64,000 bases of DNA from NCBI GenBank assembly GCA_023101725.1, contig JALJCO010010196.1:1-64000 (forward strand), in the 5' to 3' direction. Positions 10,667-21,639 of this stretch are shown piece after piece. The DNA comes from Atherinomorus stipes (taxonomy: Eukaryota; Chordata; Actinopteri; Atheriniformes; Atherinidae). Numbering within the stretch: position 1 is the stretch's first letter; each line of letters begins with the position of its first letter. Both the position numbers and the translations under genes were made by a program. The notes beneath the pieces are model-generated. The model did no database searches, was not told the DNA's origin, and saw only the letters and a program-made list of their open reading frames with translations.

Positions 10667-12697
10667 AGGTTGAATATGGAACATTTTTATTAAAAGCTAT
10701 ATTTAAAAAAAAAAAAAAAACCTCCACAGGTGGGGGTGTACAGAATGAAAGTACATTTCCCAGAAAAATTATATTTAGCCGAAAAATAATTATAAAATAC
10801 ATTTTGACGGGTTCGATAATGGCATTTTATTTATGTCTATAAGCCGATACACGCCGCCATTGCGGGTTGTTAAATACGATCTCTGTGTGGAAACAATATT
10901 TCGGTCATAGTCAGACTTGTACAGGGGAAAAACGTGGAGACAACGAGTGAAGCAGCTGCTTCAGAGCCCTGCAGATGTTTTTTATCTGTTTCTGAGGAGG
11001 AGTGACCTGAGAAGCAAAACCTGGAGTAAATTTAGGTGAAGACTTCACTAAATGGACCCACATAAACGTTTTCCACGGAGTAAAACACGGAAATGGCGAC
11101 TTTCCTGCTGGATCGGTGAGCTAGCTTGTTTGCTAACATGGCTAACGTTAGCTGTCAGTTATAAACTCCTCTGTGTTACTTGTTGGACATGCTGCAGACT
11201 GTTGGACATGCTGCAGACTGTTGGACATGCTGCAGACTGTAGGACATGCTGCAGACTGCAGACTGTTGGACATGCTGCAGACTGTTGGACATGCTGCAGA
11301 CTGTGGGACATGCTGCAGACTGTTGGACGTGCTGCAGACTGTTGGACATGCTGCAGACTGTTGGGCGTGCTGCAGACTGTTGGGCGTGCTGCAGACTGTT
11401 GGACATGCTGCAGACTGTTGGACATGCTGCAGACTGTGGGACATGCTGCAGACTGTTGGACATGCTGCAGACTGTTGGACATGCCGCAGACTGTTGGACA
11501 TGCCGCAGACTGTGGGACATGCTGCAGACTGTTGGACGTGCTGCAGACTGTTGGACGTGCTGCAGACTGTTGGGCGTGCTGCAGACTGTTGGACGTGCTG
11601 CAGACTGTTGGACGTGCTGCAGACTGTTGGGCGTGCTTCAGACTGTTGGACATGCTGCAGACTGTTGGACGTGCTGCAGACTGTTGGACGTGCTGCAGAC
11701 TGTTGGACATGCTGCAGACTGTTGGGCGTGCTGCAGACTGTTGGGCGTGCTGCAGACTGTTGGACGTGCTGCAGACTGTTGGACATGCTGCAGACTGTTG
11801 GACGTGCTGCAGACTGTTGGACATGCTGCAGACTGTTGGACGTGCTGCAGACTGTTGGACGTGCTGCAGACTGTTGGACGTGCTGCAGACTGTTGGACAT
11901 GCTGCAGACTGTTGGACATGCTGCAGACTGTTGGACATGCTGCAGACTGTTGGACGTGCTGCAGACTGTTGGTCGTGCTGCAGACTGTTGGACATGCTGC
12001 AGACTGTTGGACATGCTGCAGACTGTTGGTCGTGCTGCAGACTGTTGGTCGTGCTGCAGACTGTTGGACACGCTGCAGACGGTTGGACATGCTGCAGACT
12101 GTTGGACGTGCTGCAGACTGTTGGTCGTGCTGCAGACTGTTGGACATGCTGCAGACTGTTGGACATGCTGCAGACTGTTGGTCGTGCTGCAAACTGTTGG
12201 TCGTGCTGCAGACTGTTGGACATGCTGGAGACTGTTGGACATGCTGCAGACTGTGGGACATGCTGCAGACTGTGGGACATGCTGCAGACTGTGGGACATG
12301 CTGCAGACTGTTGGTCGTGCTGCAGACTGTTGGACATGCTGGAGACTGTTGGACATGCTGCAGACTGTTGGACGTGCTGCAGACTGTTGGTCGTGCTGCA
12401 GACTGTTGGACATGCTGCAGACTGTTGGACGTGCTGCAGACTGTTGGTCGTGCTGCAGACTGTTGGACATGCTGCAGACTGTTGGACATGCTGCAGACTG
12501 TTGGTCGTGCTGCAAACTGTTGGTCGTGCTGCAGACTGTTGGACATGCTGCAGACGGTTGGACATGCTGCAGACTGTTGGACACTTGCGTATCGGCAGAT
12601 TCTGGCATCCCAGCGGCTGGAGTTGTTTTTCTGCCGTTGCAACTACAACATAGTCACACGTGATGTCGCTGTTCTGTCCGTGTTCCATATTCAACCT
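10667..12697. mobile_element. TTAA-flanked MITE carrying an expanded minisatellite (family F1, copy 1)
   Basis: Inverted termini AGGTTGAATATGGAAC and GTTCCATATTCAACCT are flanked on both sides by TTAA (10663-10666, 12698-12701). TTAA duplication is known for piggyBac and Kolobok superfamilies; the AGG terminus is not the canonical piggyBac CCC, so the superfamily is left open. The element is homologous end to end with 53347-54580, including the 'ggacccacataaacgtttt' block. Here 1.4 kb of its 2.03 kb is a tandem array. No transposase is present. Confidence 0.85.
11181..12584. repeat. 19-bp minisatellite, about 74 units, inside a MITE
   Basis: The unit is CTGCAGACTGTTGGACATG with variants at the ACATG/ACGTG/GCGTG/TCGTG positions. 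Because 19 is not a multiple of 3 and the unit lacks stops in most frames, long open frames of up to 533 codons run through it on both strands. They have no start, codon or domain signature of a protein gene. The sister element at 53347-54580 has only three units at the same place (about 54420-54466). Confidence 0.97.
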
Positions 12698-13040
12698 TTA
12701 ACATAAATGCGGCTGAATCGAAGGTGTTATGAGTGAACACTAAAAGTTTGGAAGGTCAGTGAATGTTAAAGATAACATGCAAAAATGGACTTTTTTGAGC
12801 TTTTTATTATGTTATCAAGTCATTCCATCCCCATTAAACCTGCCCCGGGGGTTACTTTGACTCAGTCATGCAGATTTGAGAAATCCTTGGCCGTGCCTCA
12901 AACACTTGAGCACTTCAAACACTCTTTTGTGAGTGTGTAGTGCATTAATGCGGTCATTTAAGTGAAAATTCAGTGCACTGAAAGTACCAGGATGATGCCC
13001 TAATAATGGTCAAAAATGAAGTGCAAAACGAAGCGCACTA

Positions 13041-13043
<3 letters not shown>

Positions 13044-13074
<31 letters not shown>

Positions 13075-13563
13075 GTCTTTATTAACAGTTCAGTGGAAAA
13101 ATTAAAAAAAAAAACAGTAAATGAACAACATACATAAAGTATTAACAGAAAGAAGGGGTACAATATTCTTGTTTTACAAAACAGGATTCAATTCATTATA
13201 AATGTCCAAAGTCCGAATAGCTTTTTTGTTTTTCATGCCCTTAATTGCTTCAAAGTACAGATTCAGATCATTTTTAAAGTGTTGTATAGAAGGTTTCATA
13301 CGTGACCATTTACATTTATGAATTTGATATTTGGCATATAAAATAAAAAAATTTAATATAAATAATCTTTTTTTTTTACCAATGTCATTCTTATCATAAA
13401 AAAATAAAACATCTTTCTTTTCAAAATTTATATTAATACCAAACAAATCACAACACATAAGTTCAATATCAATCCAGGAAGAACCTTACATGAACACAAT
13501 CAAAAAATAAATGCATAACACTTTCTGGACACAATTTGCAAAAGTCACAAACTTCAGGGATTT
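13044..13563 (-). mobile_element. 5'-truncated L1-type LINE with poly-A tail and 15-bp TSD
   Basis: CGAAGCGCACTACTC occurs at 13029-13043 and again at 13564-13578, bracketing a minus-strand insertion whose poly-A tail appears as the poly-T at 13044-13069. On the minus strand it reads a zinc-knuckle-like FCKLCPESVMHLFFDC, then, after a frameshift, YDKNDIGKKKRLFILNFFIL and YQIHKCKW, matching the C-terminal end of L1 ORF2. Reverse transcriptase and endonuclease domains are missing, so it is inactive. The intact duplication implies a fairly recent insertion. Confidence 0.88.
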
Positions 13564-13790
13564 CGAAGCGCACTACTCGCACTATACGGACGCCATCTTG
13601 CTGACGTAGAGGAGGAGGCGGGACTTTCGAACTGCTTTTAAGAGCTAATGGCGGTGAACGAAGCGGTGGCGCCCCCTGCTGCATTATTAAATGATTTAGA
13701 CATAATTACTCATGTATATTGTAGCTACCAAGCTGTTCACCCCCTGATGACAGTTATGATCTGCTCATGTGTTTGAGGCCGCGGTTATAC

Positions 13791-14329
13791 ACACTTAAAA
13801 ACAGAGGTACCAATTTGTACTTAAAAGGGTCCAAAGCTTGTTGCTGGGGGGTTCCTTTCTGAAAGACATTTCTGTACCTTCATGGTCCATTTTTGTACCT
13901 TATCAAGCTGTATGAGTTAATAAAGTACAATTAAACCAATTAAAGATGATGAATAAAAGTCAATAAAATAGAGATTATGACAACAATCAAAGATGCTAAT
14001 AATAAATAAATAATTATAGAAATATTAGGCCAAACACATATATAATTATACATATAATAATTACTATGATTATTATGAAAATCATAATATAATAACTATA
14101 ATTATACTGTTTAGAAGTACTGCTATTTATATTTATTGTACAAGCTACACACATTTTTCAATGCTGCAGGTACCCTTAGGGTTGGAATGGTACAAATTTG
14201 TACTTTATATTACTTTGGAGCCTTTTTCATAGTATATAGGTACTTCTGGCCTCATAAAGACCAATATTGTACTTTTAAGAGGAAAAAAGTACAAGAACTT
14301 TTGTCTCGTACCTCTGTTTCTGAGAGTGT
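13791..14329. mobile_element. Dispersed MITE, ACACTcAAAAACAGAGGTAC ends, copy 1
   Basis: It has inverted termini ACACTTAAAAACAGAGGTAC and GTACCTCTGTTTCTGAGAGTGT, about 540 bp apart. Nearly identical copies are at 33495-34061 and 58482-59014. The interior is A/T-rich with 'ttggaatggtacaaat' near the right end. No consistent target-site duplication was found and no transposase is present, so the superfamily is unassigned. Confidence 0.88.
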
Positions 14330-15476
14330 AAGACATCATCTGCAGTAAAACTGCTTGATTTCATCAATGCTTTAAGTAGAATGAACGAATGACTGAGTAC
14401 TTTTGTCCTGTGAGTCCAGATTTAGCTTTCCGTTAGTTATCAGGGTGCTCTACACACTTTTTGAGGCGGTGCATTCATGATGCGCATTTCCATAGTATTC
14501 TCTCAAGATTTATTTGGAAAATAGATCAATACCGCATTTTTAAATATAGATATGGTATCGGCATATGAAAATATTATGATATTTCAGTGTATTGATATTT
14601 TTTCCACCCTTTTTAAAAAATCAGGTGACTCCTTTGTAGTCAGTGGAGTTGCAGTCGGGTCATTACGAAAAAATAAAGCAAAAAGATTTGCATGACTAAT
14701 ACCGCGATATAACGATATGTGCAAATATCATATCTCTCTCATGTAAATATCATTTTGCGATATCATATCAGTATATCGCACAGTCCTTGTTCCAACCAAG
14801 ATATGCAGAATATCATCTGTAAACACACAACACGTCCAACCTGGAAGCAGATGGACTCCAGCAGCAGAAGATCAGACCGGTGCTGCTCCTGTCAGCTACC
14901 AGCCGGAAGCCAATGAACTTTAACGTTATCTTCTACAACTGTTTTATTAATCTACGTTCTTTTAAAGCTCCTCATTTTCCCCTCATCTTCTCTGAATATT
15001 TGATGGTAATGTGTTTTCGTGTGCTTTATACATAATTTGTAAAATACAGGAATCCACTAACTCGTGAAACTTTAAAGACTTCAGCTGAATGAATTATGGA
15101 TTCGATGGATCTCTGGATTTACTTCTGCTGGTGATTCTTAAAGCTCCTTTCTTGTAAAATGAAAATGACTCAGTGTAAGTTTTAACCCAGACTTTAGGAT
15201 TTTTTATTTACTTTTTAAATTTATTTACACATTCTTGAGAAACAAATTCAGAAACATAAAAGACACAAATATATCACATGTGCAGGTGAGGTAGAAACCC
15301 ATTACAGGCTTATTTAAATACCCCACCTAGAAAAATTAGAATGAAATTAAAATAATAACAGTAATATATCTAACAGTCTCTTTAACATCAAAGAGATCCT
15401 TGAGTTTTATTTTATATCTAAATAAAGACAAAAAAAATCATTTAATGAATATAAATTTTTGTTCCATAATTGTTCC
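14330..15476. other. Fragments of other dispersed repeats, then unassigned DNA
   Basis: 14330-14470 matches part of the arm of the palindrome at 43836-45613 ('catctgcagtaaaact', 'agtagaatgaacgaa'). 14490-14790 matches the hAT-like family seen at 36540-36800 and 37000-38815 ('atatttcagtgtattgata', 'tatcgcacag'). The remaining 0.7 kb shows nothing recognisable. Confidence 0.5.
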
Positions 15477-17059
15477 ATGATGGTGGTAGCCTATCAGATT
15501 CTAGCTTCTGTATCACATGATGGTGGTAGCCTATCAGATTCTAGCTTCTGTATCACATGATGGTGGTAGCCTATCAGATTCTAGCTTCCGCATCACATGA
15601 TGGTGGTAGCCTATCAGATTCTAGCTTCTGTATCACATGATGGTGGTAGCCTATCAGATTCTAGCTTCTGTATCACATGATGCTGGTAGCCTATCAGATT
15701 CTAGCTTCCGCATCACATGATGGTGGTAGCCTATCAGATTCTAGCTTCTGTATCACATGATGCTGGTAGCCTATCAGATTCTAGCTTCCGCATCACATGA
15801 TGGTGGTAGCCTATCAGATTCTAGCTTCCGCATCACATGATGGTGGTAGCCTATCAGAATCTAGCTCCTGTATCACATGATGGTGGTAGCCTATCAGATT
15901 CTAGCTTCTGTATCACATGATGGTGGTAGCCTATCAGATTCTAGCTTCCGCATCACATGATGGTGGTAGCCTATCAGAATCTAGCTCCTGTATCACATGA
16001 TGGTGGTAGCCTATCAGAATCTAGCTCCTGTATCACATGATGGTGGTAGCCTATCAGATTCTAGCTTCTATATCACATGATGATGGTAGCCTATCAGATT
16101 CTAGCTTCTGTATCACATGATGCTGGTAGCCTATCAGATTCTAGCTTCCGCATCACATGATGGTGGTAGCCTATCAGATTCTAGCTTCCGCATCACATGA
16201 TGGTGGTAGCCTATCAGAATCTAGCTCCTGTATCACATGATGGTGGTAGCCTATCAGATTCCAGCTTTTGTATCACATGATGGTGGTAGCCTATCAGATT
16301 CTAGCTTCTCTATTACATGATGGTGGTAGCCTATCCGATTCTAGCTTCTATATCACATGATGGTGGTAGCCTATCAGAATCTAGCTCCTGTATCACATGA
16401 TGGTGGTAGCCTATCAGATTCTAGCTTCTGTATCACATGATGGTGGTAGCCTATCAGATTCGAGCTTCCGCATCACATGATGGTGGTAGCCTATCAGATT
16501 CGAGCTTCCGTATCACATGATGGTGGTAGCCTATCAGATTCTAGCTTCTGTATCACATGATGGTGGTAGCCTATCAGATTCTAGCTTCTGTATCACATGA
16601 TGGTGGTAGCCTATCAGATTCTAGCTTCTGTATCACATGATGGTGGTAGCCTATCAGATTCTAGCTTCTGTATCACATGATGGTGGTAGCCTATCAGATT
16701 CTAGCTCCTGTATCACATGATGGTGGTAGCCTATCAGATTCTAGCTCCTGTATCACATGATGGTGGTAGCCTATCAGATTCTAGCTTCTGTATCACATGA
16801 TGGTGGTAGCCTATCAGATTCTAGCTTCTGTGTCACATGATGGTGGTAGCCTATCAGATTCTAGCTTCTGTATCACATGATGGTGGTAGCCTATCAGATT
16901 CTAGCTTCTGTATCACATGATGGTGGAAGCCTATCAGATTCTAGCTTCTGTATCACATGATGGTGGTAGCCTATCAGATTCTAGCTTCTGTGTCACATGA
17001 TGGTGGTAGCCTATCAGATTCTAGCTTCTGTGTCACATGATGGTGGTAGCCTATCAGAT
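15477..17059. repeat. 40-bp minisatellite, about 39 units
   Basis: The unit is 40 bp (TGGTGGTAGCCTATCAGATT plus CTAGCTTCTGTATCACATGA). Variant units (TCCG/CATC, GAAT/TCCTG, TGCTGG) recur in order. A three-unit block at 15761-15880 is repeated identically at 16121-16240, nine units later, showing segmental duplication inside the array. The right third is more uniform. No spacers of independent sequence exist, so it is not a CRISPR array. Confidence 0.98.
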
Positions 17060-17820
17060 GTTATGATGATGCAGCTGCTGTTAGTGATGATGATGATGAT
17101 GATGTTTTGTTGTCTTTCAGTGGTTTAATGCAGGTTATTGTACGTTATGTTTTGGTAAATTTGTAATTTTACTATAACATTTGCTATTTTAACATTTTCC
17201 ACTTAATAAATGTGATTATTTTTGTTAGTATATTTTATGTTATTTGATAACTGAAAGTAATTTTTAATCTATTTTTGTTTAATTTTATCATCACTGTGGG
17301 CGCATTCACAAAGCTTTTTTGATCCGAATCAGAGTCTGTTTGCTCGGAAAGTCGCTTCGTTTAGGGCAGTTGTGAAAACACAAACTGACTCTGATCCGGA
17401 ACAAACAACCGGACTCGGTCCGCCTGCAAGCGCAGGTCTCGGTCCGATTCAAGTGAACCAAAGACAGGAAGTGGACTACAGATTGCATTGCATTGTGGGT
17501 CAAACGTTGGACAATGTGGGTAAACGCTACGACAATAAACACACGTGTGGGACTGTAGTAACGATACAATACATGTACTCGTATTGTACCGTTCAGTAGG
17601 GGTGTGTATCGAATATTGAACAATCCAGAAGTCTTTATTTATTTGATTAATTTGGGTTTTGATGATGATCTCTGTGTTGAAAACTGTGGGTCTGTGTTCA
17701 ACTACATTCAGCAGATCTGGCGTTTGGAACGACTTTGGTCTTTATGTTAAGCATTATCTTGATAGTAGCCATACTGTGGTGGAAAAGGCACAACGGTTAA
17801 AGAAAAAGGCATGATTTTTT
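17060..17820. other. (GAT)n run and a decayed dispersed repeat
   Basis: A short (GAT)n run lies at about 17085-17105. From 17292 'gggcgcattcacaaagc' to about 17620 the sequence resembles the repeat at 510-1440 and about 46480-46600 (accaaag, gatccgaatc phrases). No gene is recognised. Confidence 0.4.
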
Positions 17821-17829
17821 TTCTTTTTT

Positions 17830-18538
17830 GTATCGTTGTATCCTTCACATCCCAAAGCTGCTCTGCAGGACTCAGATCTGGTGACTGTGGAGGCCGTTGG
17901 AGGACGGTGAACTCATCGTCATGGTCCAGGAAGCAGGGGAAGATGATGTCATCTTTATGACATAGCGCGTTCTCCTGCTGGATGATGTCATCTTTACGAA
18001 TGGCGCGTTCTCCTGGTGGATGATGTCATCTTTAGGACATGGCGCGTTCTCCTGCTGGAAGCAGCATCAGAGGATGCTCCACCGTGGTGATGAAGGCTGT
18101 GGTGGTTAAACCGCCACGTTGGTACGAAGGAAATCCCCCCCCCCCCCCCCCCCCCCCACCACCACCACCATTCCACCAGCAGCAGCTGAAGCCTTGATCC
18201 AGGGCAGGATGGATCCACGCTTTCATGATGTTTCCAGCTGATTCTGAGTCCAGCATCTGAATGTGGAGCAGAAATGGAGACTCATCAGACCAGCAATGGT
18301 CCTCCATCGTCTATCGTCCAGTTCTGGTGAGTCTGTGTGAATTCTAGCCTCAGTTTCCTGTTCTAAGCTGACAGGAGTGGACCCGGGTCTGGTCTTCTGC
18401 TGGATCCAGACCCGGTCTGGTCTTCTGCTGGATCCTGACCCGGTCTGGTCTTCTGCTGCTGTTGAACTTCAGTAAGTCTGCATGACTCAATGTACTGACT
18501 GACTTGCTGCCTTGTGATTGGCTGATTAGATATTTGTA
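17830..18538 (-). repeat. LINE/L2-like or other abundant fish interspersed repeat, partly deleted
   Basis: Phrases 'actcagatctggtgactgtgg', 'tgtgaattctagcctcagtttcctgtt' and 'ttgctgccttgtgattggctgatta' match, in my memory, a very common fish interspersed repeat. The class (L2-like LINE tail) is uncertain. A C16-18 run sits at 18135-18157, and a two-unit duplication of 'ggtctggtcttctgctgg' occurs near 18390-18450. The right end abuts the TTAA of the next element. Confidence 0.4.
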
Positions 18539-18542
18539 TTAA

Positions 18543-19110
18543 AGGAATAGTACACCCACATAATGATGGTCCTTCATCTTCTCCTCACCCCGATGGTGAG
18601 AAAGACTCTGCAGCACTTTTTTAATATCACAAATGCAGCCGGTGATCAGGAAGGCTTCTCGTTTCCCCCCAACTTTCATATAATGGAGTTCACCGGGGTC
18701 CGAGCCAAAAAGGTCCATAAAAGTCCACAAAAACGTGTAATTTCCTCCATCTGCTCGTTCAAAGTAATCCAAGTGTCCTGAGTGGGTAGCGTCAGAATTT
18801 ACTGGAAACGCGCATTTAGTGGATTTTTAGAGCCTAAACAGTACTACATCGCATCTCCTGGAAGCACACAGATGCGTGTTCATGAAACTATGGAGCTGCG
18901 GCAGACGAGATCGCGTGTTCTCTTTTTCTTTCTCTCTTTATTTTAAATCAATATCCAAACCTCTACTCTGTACTGGAAACCACATCTGGGAAGACGAAAA
19001 AACCCCGGATCTCCGGCTGCATTTGAGATATTAAAAAAGTGCTCCAGAGTCGTGCTCAGCATGAGGATGAGGAGAAGATGAAGGATACATTATGTGGGTG
19101 GACTATCCCT
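18543..19110. mobile_element. TTAA-flanked palindromic MITE (family F3, copy 1)
   Basis: Its ends AGGAATAGTACACCCACATA and TATGTGGGTGGACTATCCCT are flanked by TTAA (18539-18542, 19111-19114). The arms extend well into the element ('cagcacttttttaatatc' against 'gatattaaaaaagtgctc'). Relatives: a fragment at 41206-41266 and a copy at 63266-64000 that runs off the window. Confidence 0.85.
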
Positions 19111-19114
19111 TTAA

Positions 19115-19640
19115 AAAGTAAATAGAAAGAGAACCTGATAAATTGGAGGTGAATGAAGCTCCTGAACCAACTCTGCTTTTTATTTATTCATATAAAGAAA
19201 AACAGGCTACTGTACACTCGCACGTGCACATGCGCGCACCCACGCACAACTACTGCCCACTCCACCATTGCTCCTGGGGAAAGCCCTGCAATCAGCGTCT
19301 CCACAGGATGGCAGTATGAGTCTGAGTGTGTGTTTGCGAGCGTGCAGGTCATGTGTGTGTGTGTGTTCCTGCGTGTGCGTGAATCTGCGTGGGAGTTCCT
19401 TCTCTCGCCATTCCGGGGTGTTGCAGCTGCACGGCACCGCTTACAGAGACGTCCTTAGAGCTCGCGCGTCCCTTCGGCTTCTAACCTCCGGAGTCCGCAC
19501 CCACTAACACCCCCCCACCCCTCCCTCCAACACCGGTAGCCCACCACACACACATACACACACACATACACGCGCACACACATCCCACCCCTCCCCCCGC
19601 CTCCTCTTAAAGAAAGAAAAAAAAAAAGAAAACAAATTCC
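19115..19640. promoter_or_regulatory. ppp3c: Calcineurin A upstream region, CpG- and (CA/TG)-rich
   Basis: Composition shifts from A/T-rich to CpG-rich, with alternating CA and TG runs at 19340-19370 and 19540-19585 and C-rich tracts around 19510 and 19590. Lying 0.3-0.8 kb before the start codon, it is the likely proximal promoter. No TATA box was identified and the transcription start is unknown. Confidence 0.45.
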
Positions 19641-19650
19641 GGATCCAGGC

Positions 19651-19752
19651 ATGCCACCACAGCGGCGCGGTGCCCGCCTCTCCCCCCCCAGAGCCCCCGC
19701 AGGCGCAGCAGGCTTCCCCGGTCCGAGGCGGCGCGGAGGCTCCACCGAGTGA
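19651..19752 (+). promoter_or_regulatory. Upstream ORF 1 in the presumed 5' leader (33 codons)
   Basis: An ATG at 19651 opens a proline/arginine-rich 33-codon frame (starting MPPQRRGARL) that ends with TGA. The final A of that stop is the first base of the next upstream ATG (TGATG at 19750-19754). If the leader includes this region, it could restrain or reroute initiation at the main start. Confidence 0.4.
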
Positions 19753-19832
19753 TGCCACTGCTGCAGCGGGAGAGGCACGCGCACGCCGCCGACGCCTGCC
19801 GGAGGAGCCCACAGCACAATCTCGGACCGTGA
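19752..19832 (+). promoter_or_regulatory. Upstream ORF 2, overlapping uORF 1 by one base
   Basis: A 26-codon frame (starting MPLLQRERHAHA) begins within the uORF 1 stop and ends at TGA 19830-19832, 85 bp before the calcineurin start. TGATG overlaps permit termination-reinitiation. Its presence in mRNA depends on the unmapped transcription start. Confidence 0.4.
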
Positions 19833-19917
19833 CAGAGGAGGGAGCCCCCCCCCCTCCCTCCCTCCCTCCCATCCCCCCCCAGCCCCCCCTCGGCTCTGTT
19901 CCCGTCCCGACTCCAGG

Positions 19918-19960
19918 ATGTCCGACAGCACCGCAAGTCCAGCTGACCGGGTGATCAAAT
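19918..19960 (+). CDS. ppp3c: Calcineurin A (PP2B catalytic subunit), coding exon 1
   Basis: The exon reads ATG plus 13 codons (MSDSTASPADRVIK) and one extra base. DRVIK is the conserved calcineurin A motif just before the VPFP segment; all vertebrate isoforms share DRV(I/V)K. The phase-1 junction is completed by exon 2 into a Ser codon (T|CG), where human isoforms have Ala as recalled. The start context is CAGGATGTC. The donor AAAT|gtaggc is weak, with T at -1. The short N-terminus is unlike PPP3CB, which has a proline run. DRVIK, rather than DRVVK, recalls PPP3CC. Joined exons 1-3 make exactly 123 codons. Confidence 0.87.
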
Positions 19961-20534
19961 GTAGGCATGCGAGCTCCTGCACGGCCACGCGCAGCTCTGC
20001 CCGTCATTCTGGGCTTTTTCTGTTTGCATCCTTGTTGTTGCACCAGTGTTTCCATCCGCACGTTGTTTATTTATTTGTTTGTTTGTTTATTTATTTATTT
20101 TTCTTCCTGAATGAACCCTTGTTTATTATTGCAGCACCTCACAATAAAAGGAGGATATTTTAGCTGACAAGTCACCATGAATGCGCCTCTGAACCTTTGA
20201 GGGGAGGGAGGTGATGGAGGGGGGGGGTCCAACACGATGCGCCATAATCAGGGTCTTCCCTCGTTATTCTATTAGAATTCACCCCCTCACCGAGGCATTA
20301 CCCCGTTTTCTAGCGGGGGGGATGTCTCCTCCTCCATGTATAGCCGAGGCAATTGTGCGACACCCTGCGCTGCATGAGCTCCGCACGCGCTCCGCTCCTA
20401 GCGGTGGTTTCGCGCTACTGAATAATACCCCACAGACACGCAGCCGAGAGAGTGACAGAGAGAGGAGAAGGCACTGAGGGAGAGAGGGAGAGCGATGCGC
20501 GTGCTGTTCCGATGAAACATCGAGCAGAGTGACG

Positions 20535-20559
20535 ATGACGGCGAAAGGCAGACATAAAG
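20535..20559 (+). other. ppp3c: Candidate alternative first coding exon of calcineurin A
   Basis: The frame ATG ACG GCG AAA GGC AGA CAT AAA G is followed by gtaaat, a much better donor than that of exon 1. It is also in phase 1; spliced to exon 2 it would give MTAKGRHK-A-VPFP, restoring the Ala that other isoforms have at the junction. It lies in the same CpG island, 0.6 kb downstream of exon 1. It could also be chance; there is no transcript evidence. Confidence 0.3.
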
Positions 20560-21639
20560 GTAAATGAATGTCGCGCGTGGTCTGGCGATCGTTGGTGTTG
20601 TGCTGCTGTGGATGTGGATGGTGTCACGGGATGATGTTGAGTGGATGCGCGGATGGAGAGGAGATGAGAGGAGAGGGGGAGGATAAGATGCTGTGGGGGA
20701 CTCGTCTCTCGGAGACTCGGGGATTTTTCCATCTCTCCTCTCTGTGCATTTACAGTATTTCTACCCGCGCGTCACGGTGACCCCCCTCCGTGTCGGATAA
20801 ATGTCCACGTCCTTTTGTTGGCCTACATTTAAAACAGAAAATCTTTACTCAAATCTGAGCCGAAAGTCTGATAATCGATTGGTTTGATTGGCAGGTAGCT
20901 GACAACTTTGCCGGACCGAGACTCATCCAATGAGTCTTTCTCTCTTTCTTTCTTTCTTTTCTTTTTTTTAAGCACAGGCCTGTTTGATGAACTGACCCCG
21001 AATTTCGCTGATGTGACGTTGAAAAAACGCGTGAACGCGACGGAAACGCGCGTGAAGTCGTTGTCTTTTCAACACGTCCTGAATGTCAGCGGGTGACTCG
21101 GTTTTCCCCTTACGTATCGCCCCTCCACGTCTCCTTAAAGGTCTCCCTGGCTTCCCCCCCTCCCCTCCCCTCCCCCTGTTTCCCTGAGTGTCAAATGAGA
21201 GACAAAATGGAGTTTAGGGATGCTGGGCTGCGTGTCTGGAGCCTGTTGCCTCTCTCGGAGGATGCAAACCGCTTTGATTGCGCTCGTGCACCAGCGGAGT
21301 GTGGGGTGCTTCATGTGTTTACAGTTTGTGCTTGGAGCGTGGGCGGCTGCAGCGAGGCGAGGAGGAGGGGGGGGGGGGGGGGGGGCTCCGTTCGGGTTAT
21401 GATCCGTCGAGCTTGCACAGATTGTCGTGCTTATCGGGTCACAACAAGGCTGGCATGGCAGCGGCGCTTCCACGCACGCGGCCTGTCACATGCGACGACG
21501 CGCTGGCTGCGCTTAATAAACTCACAAGGTCTCTCTGCTGGAAGAAGCCGAGCTGACAGCTGCTGCGTCGCTTGGGCATGCCCCGGTATTCCGTGCGTGC
21601 GTCCTGCGTGGAATGGGAGGGGTGGGCTTCAGGCGAGGG

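Larger units (their letters stand above)
19640..21620 (+). promoter_or_regulatory. ppp3c: CpG island over calcineurin A first exon
   Basis: This is the most sustained CpG-rich block in the window. It starts in the probable 5' UTR, covers the exon 1 donor, and continues about 1.6 kb into intron 1 with G-runs at 21367-21384. It fits a broad, TATA-less promoter. Open frames across it on both strands reflect low stop-codon density in GC-rich DNA. Confidence 0.6.

Noticed and set aside
11052..12706. Overlapping long open frames (up to 533 codons) on both strands
   Set aside because: They come from a stop-poor 19-bp tandem repeat inside a MITE; the same repeat reads open in several frames, and no domain or codon signature is present.
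15477..17059. Possible CRISPR array
   Set aside because: Pure tandem 40-bp units with no unique spacers, in a vertebrate genome.
19504..20061. Long minus-strand frames opposite calcineurin exon 1
   Set aside because: Low stop density in GC-rich DNA; arginine/glycine-rich composition and no domain.
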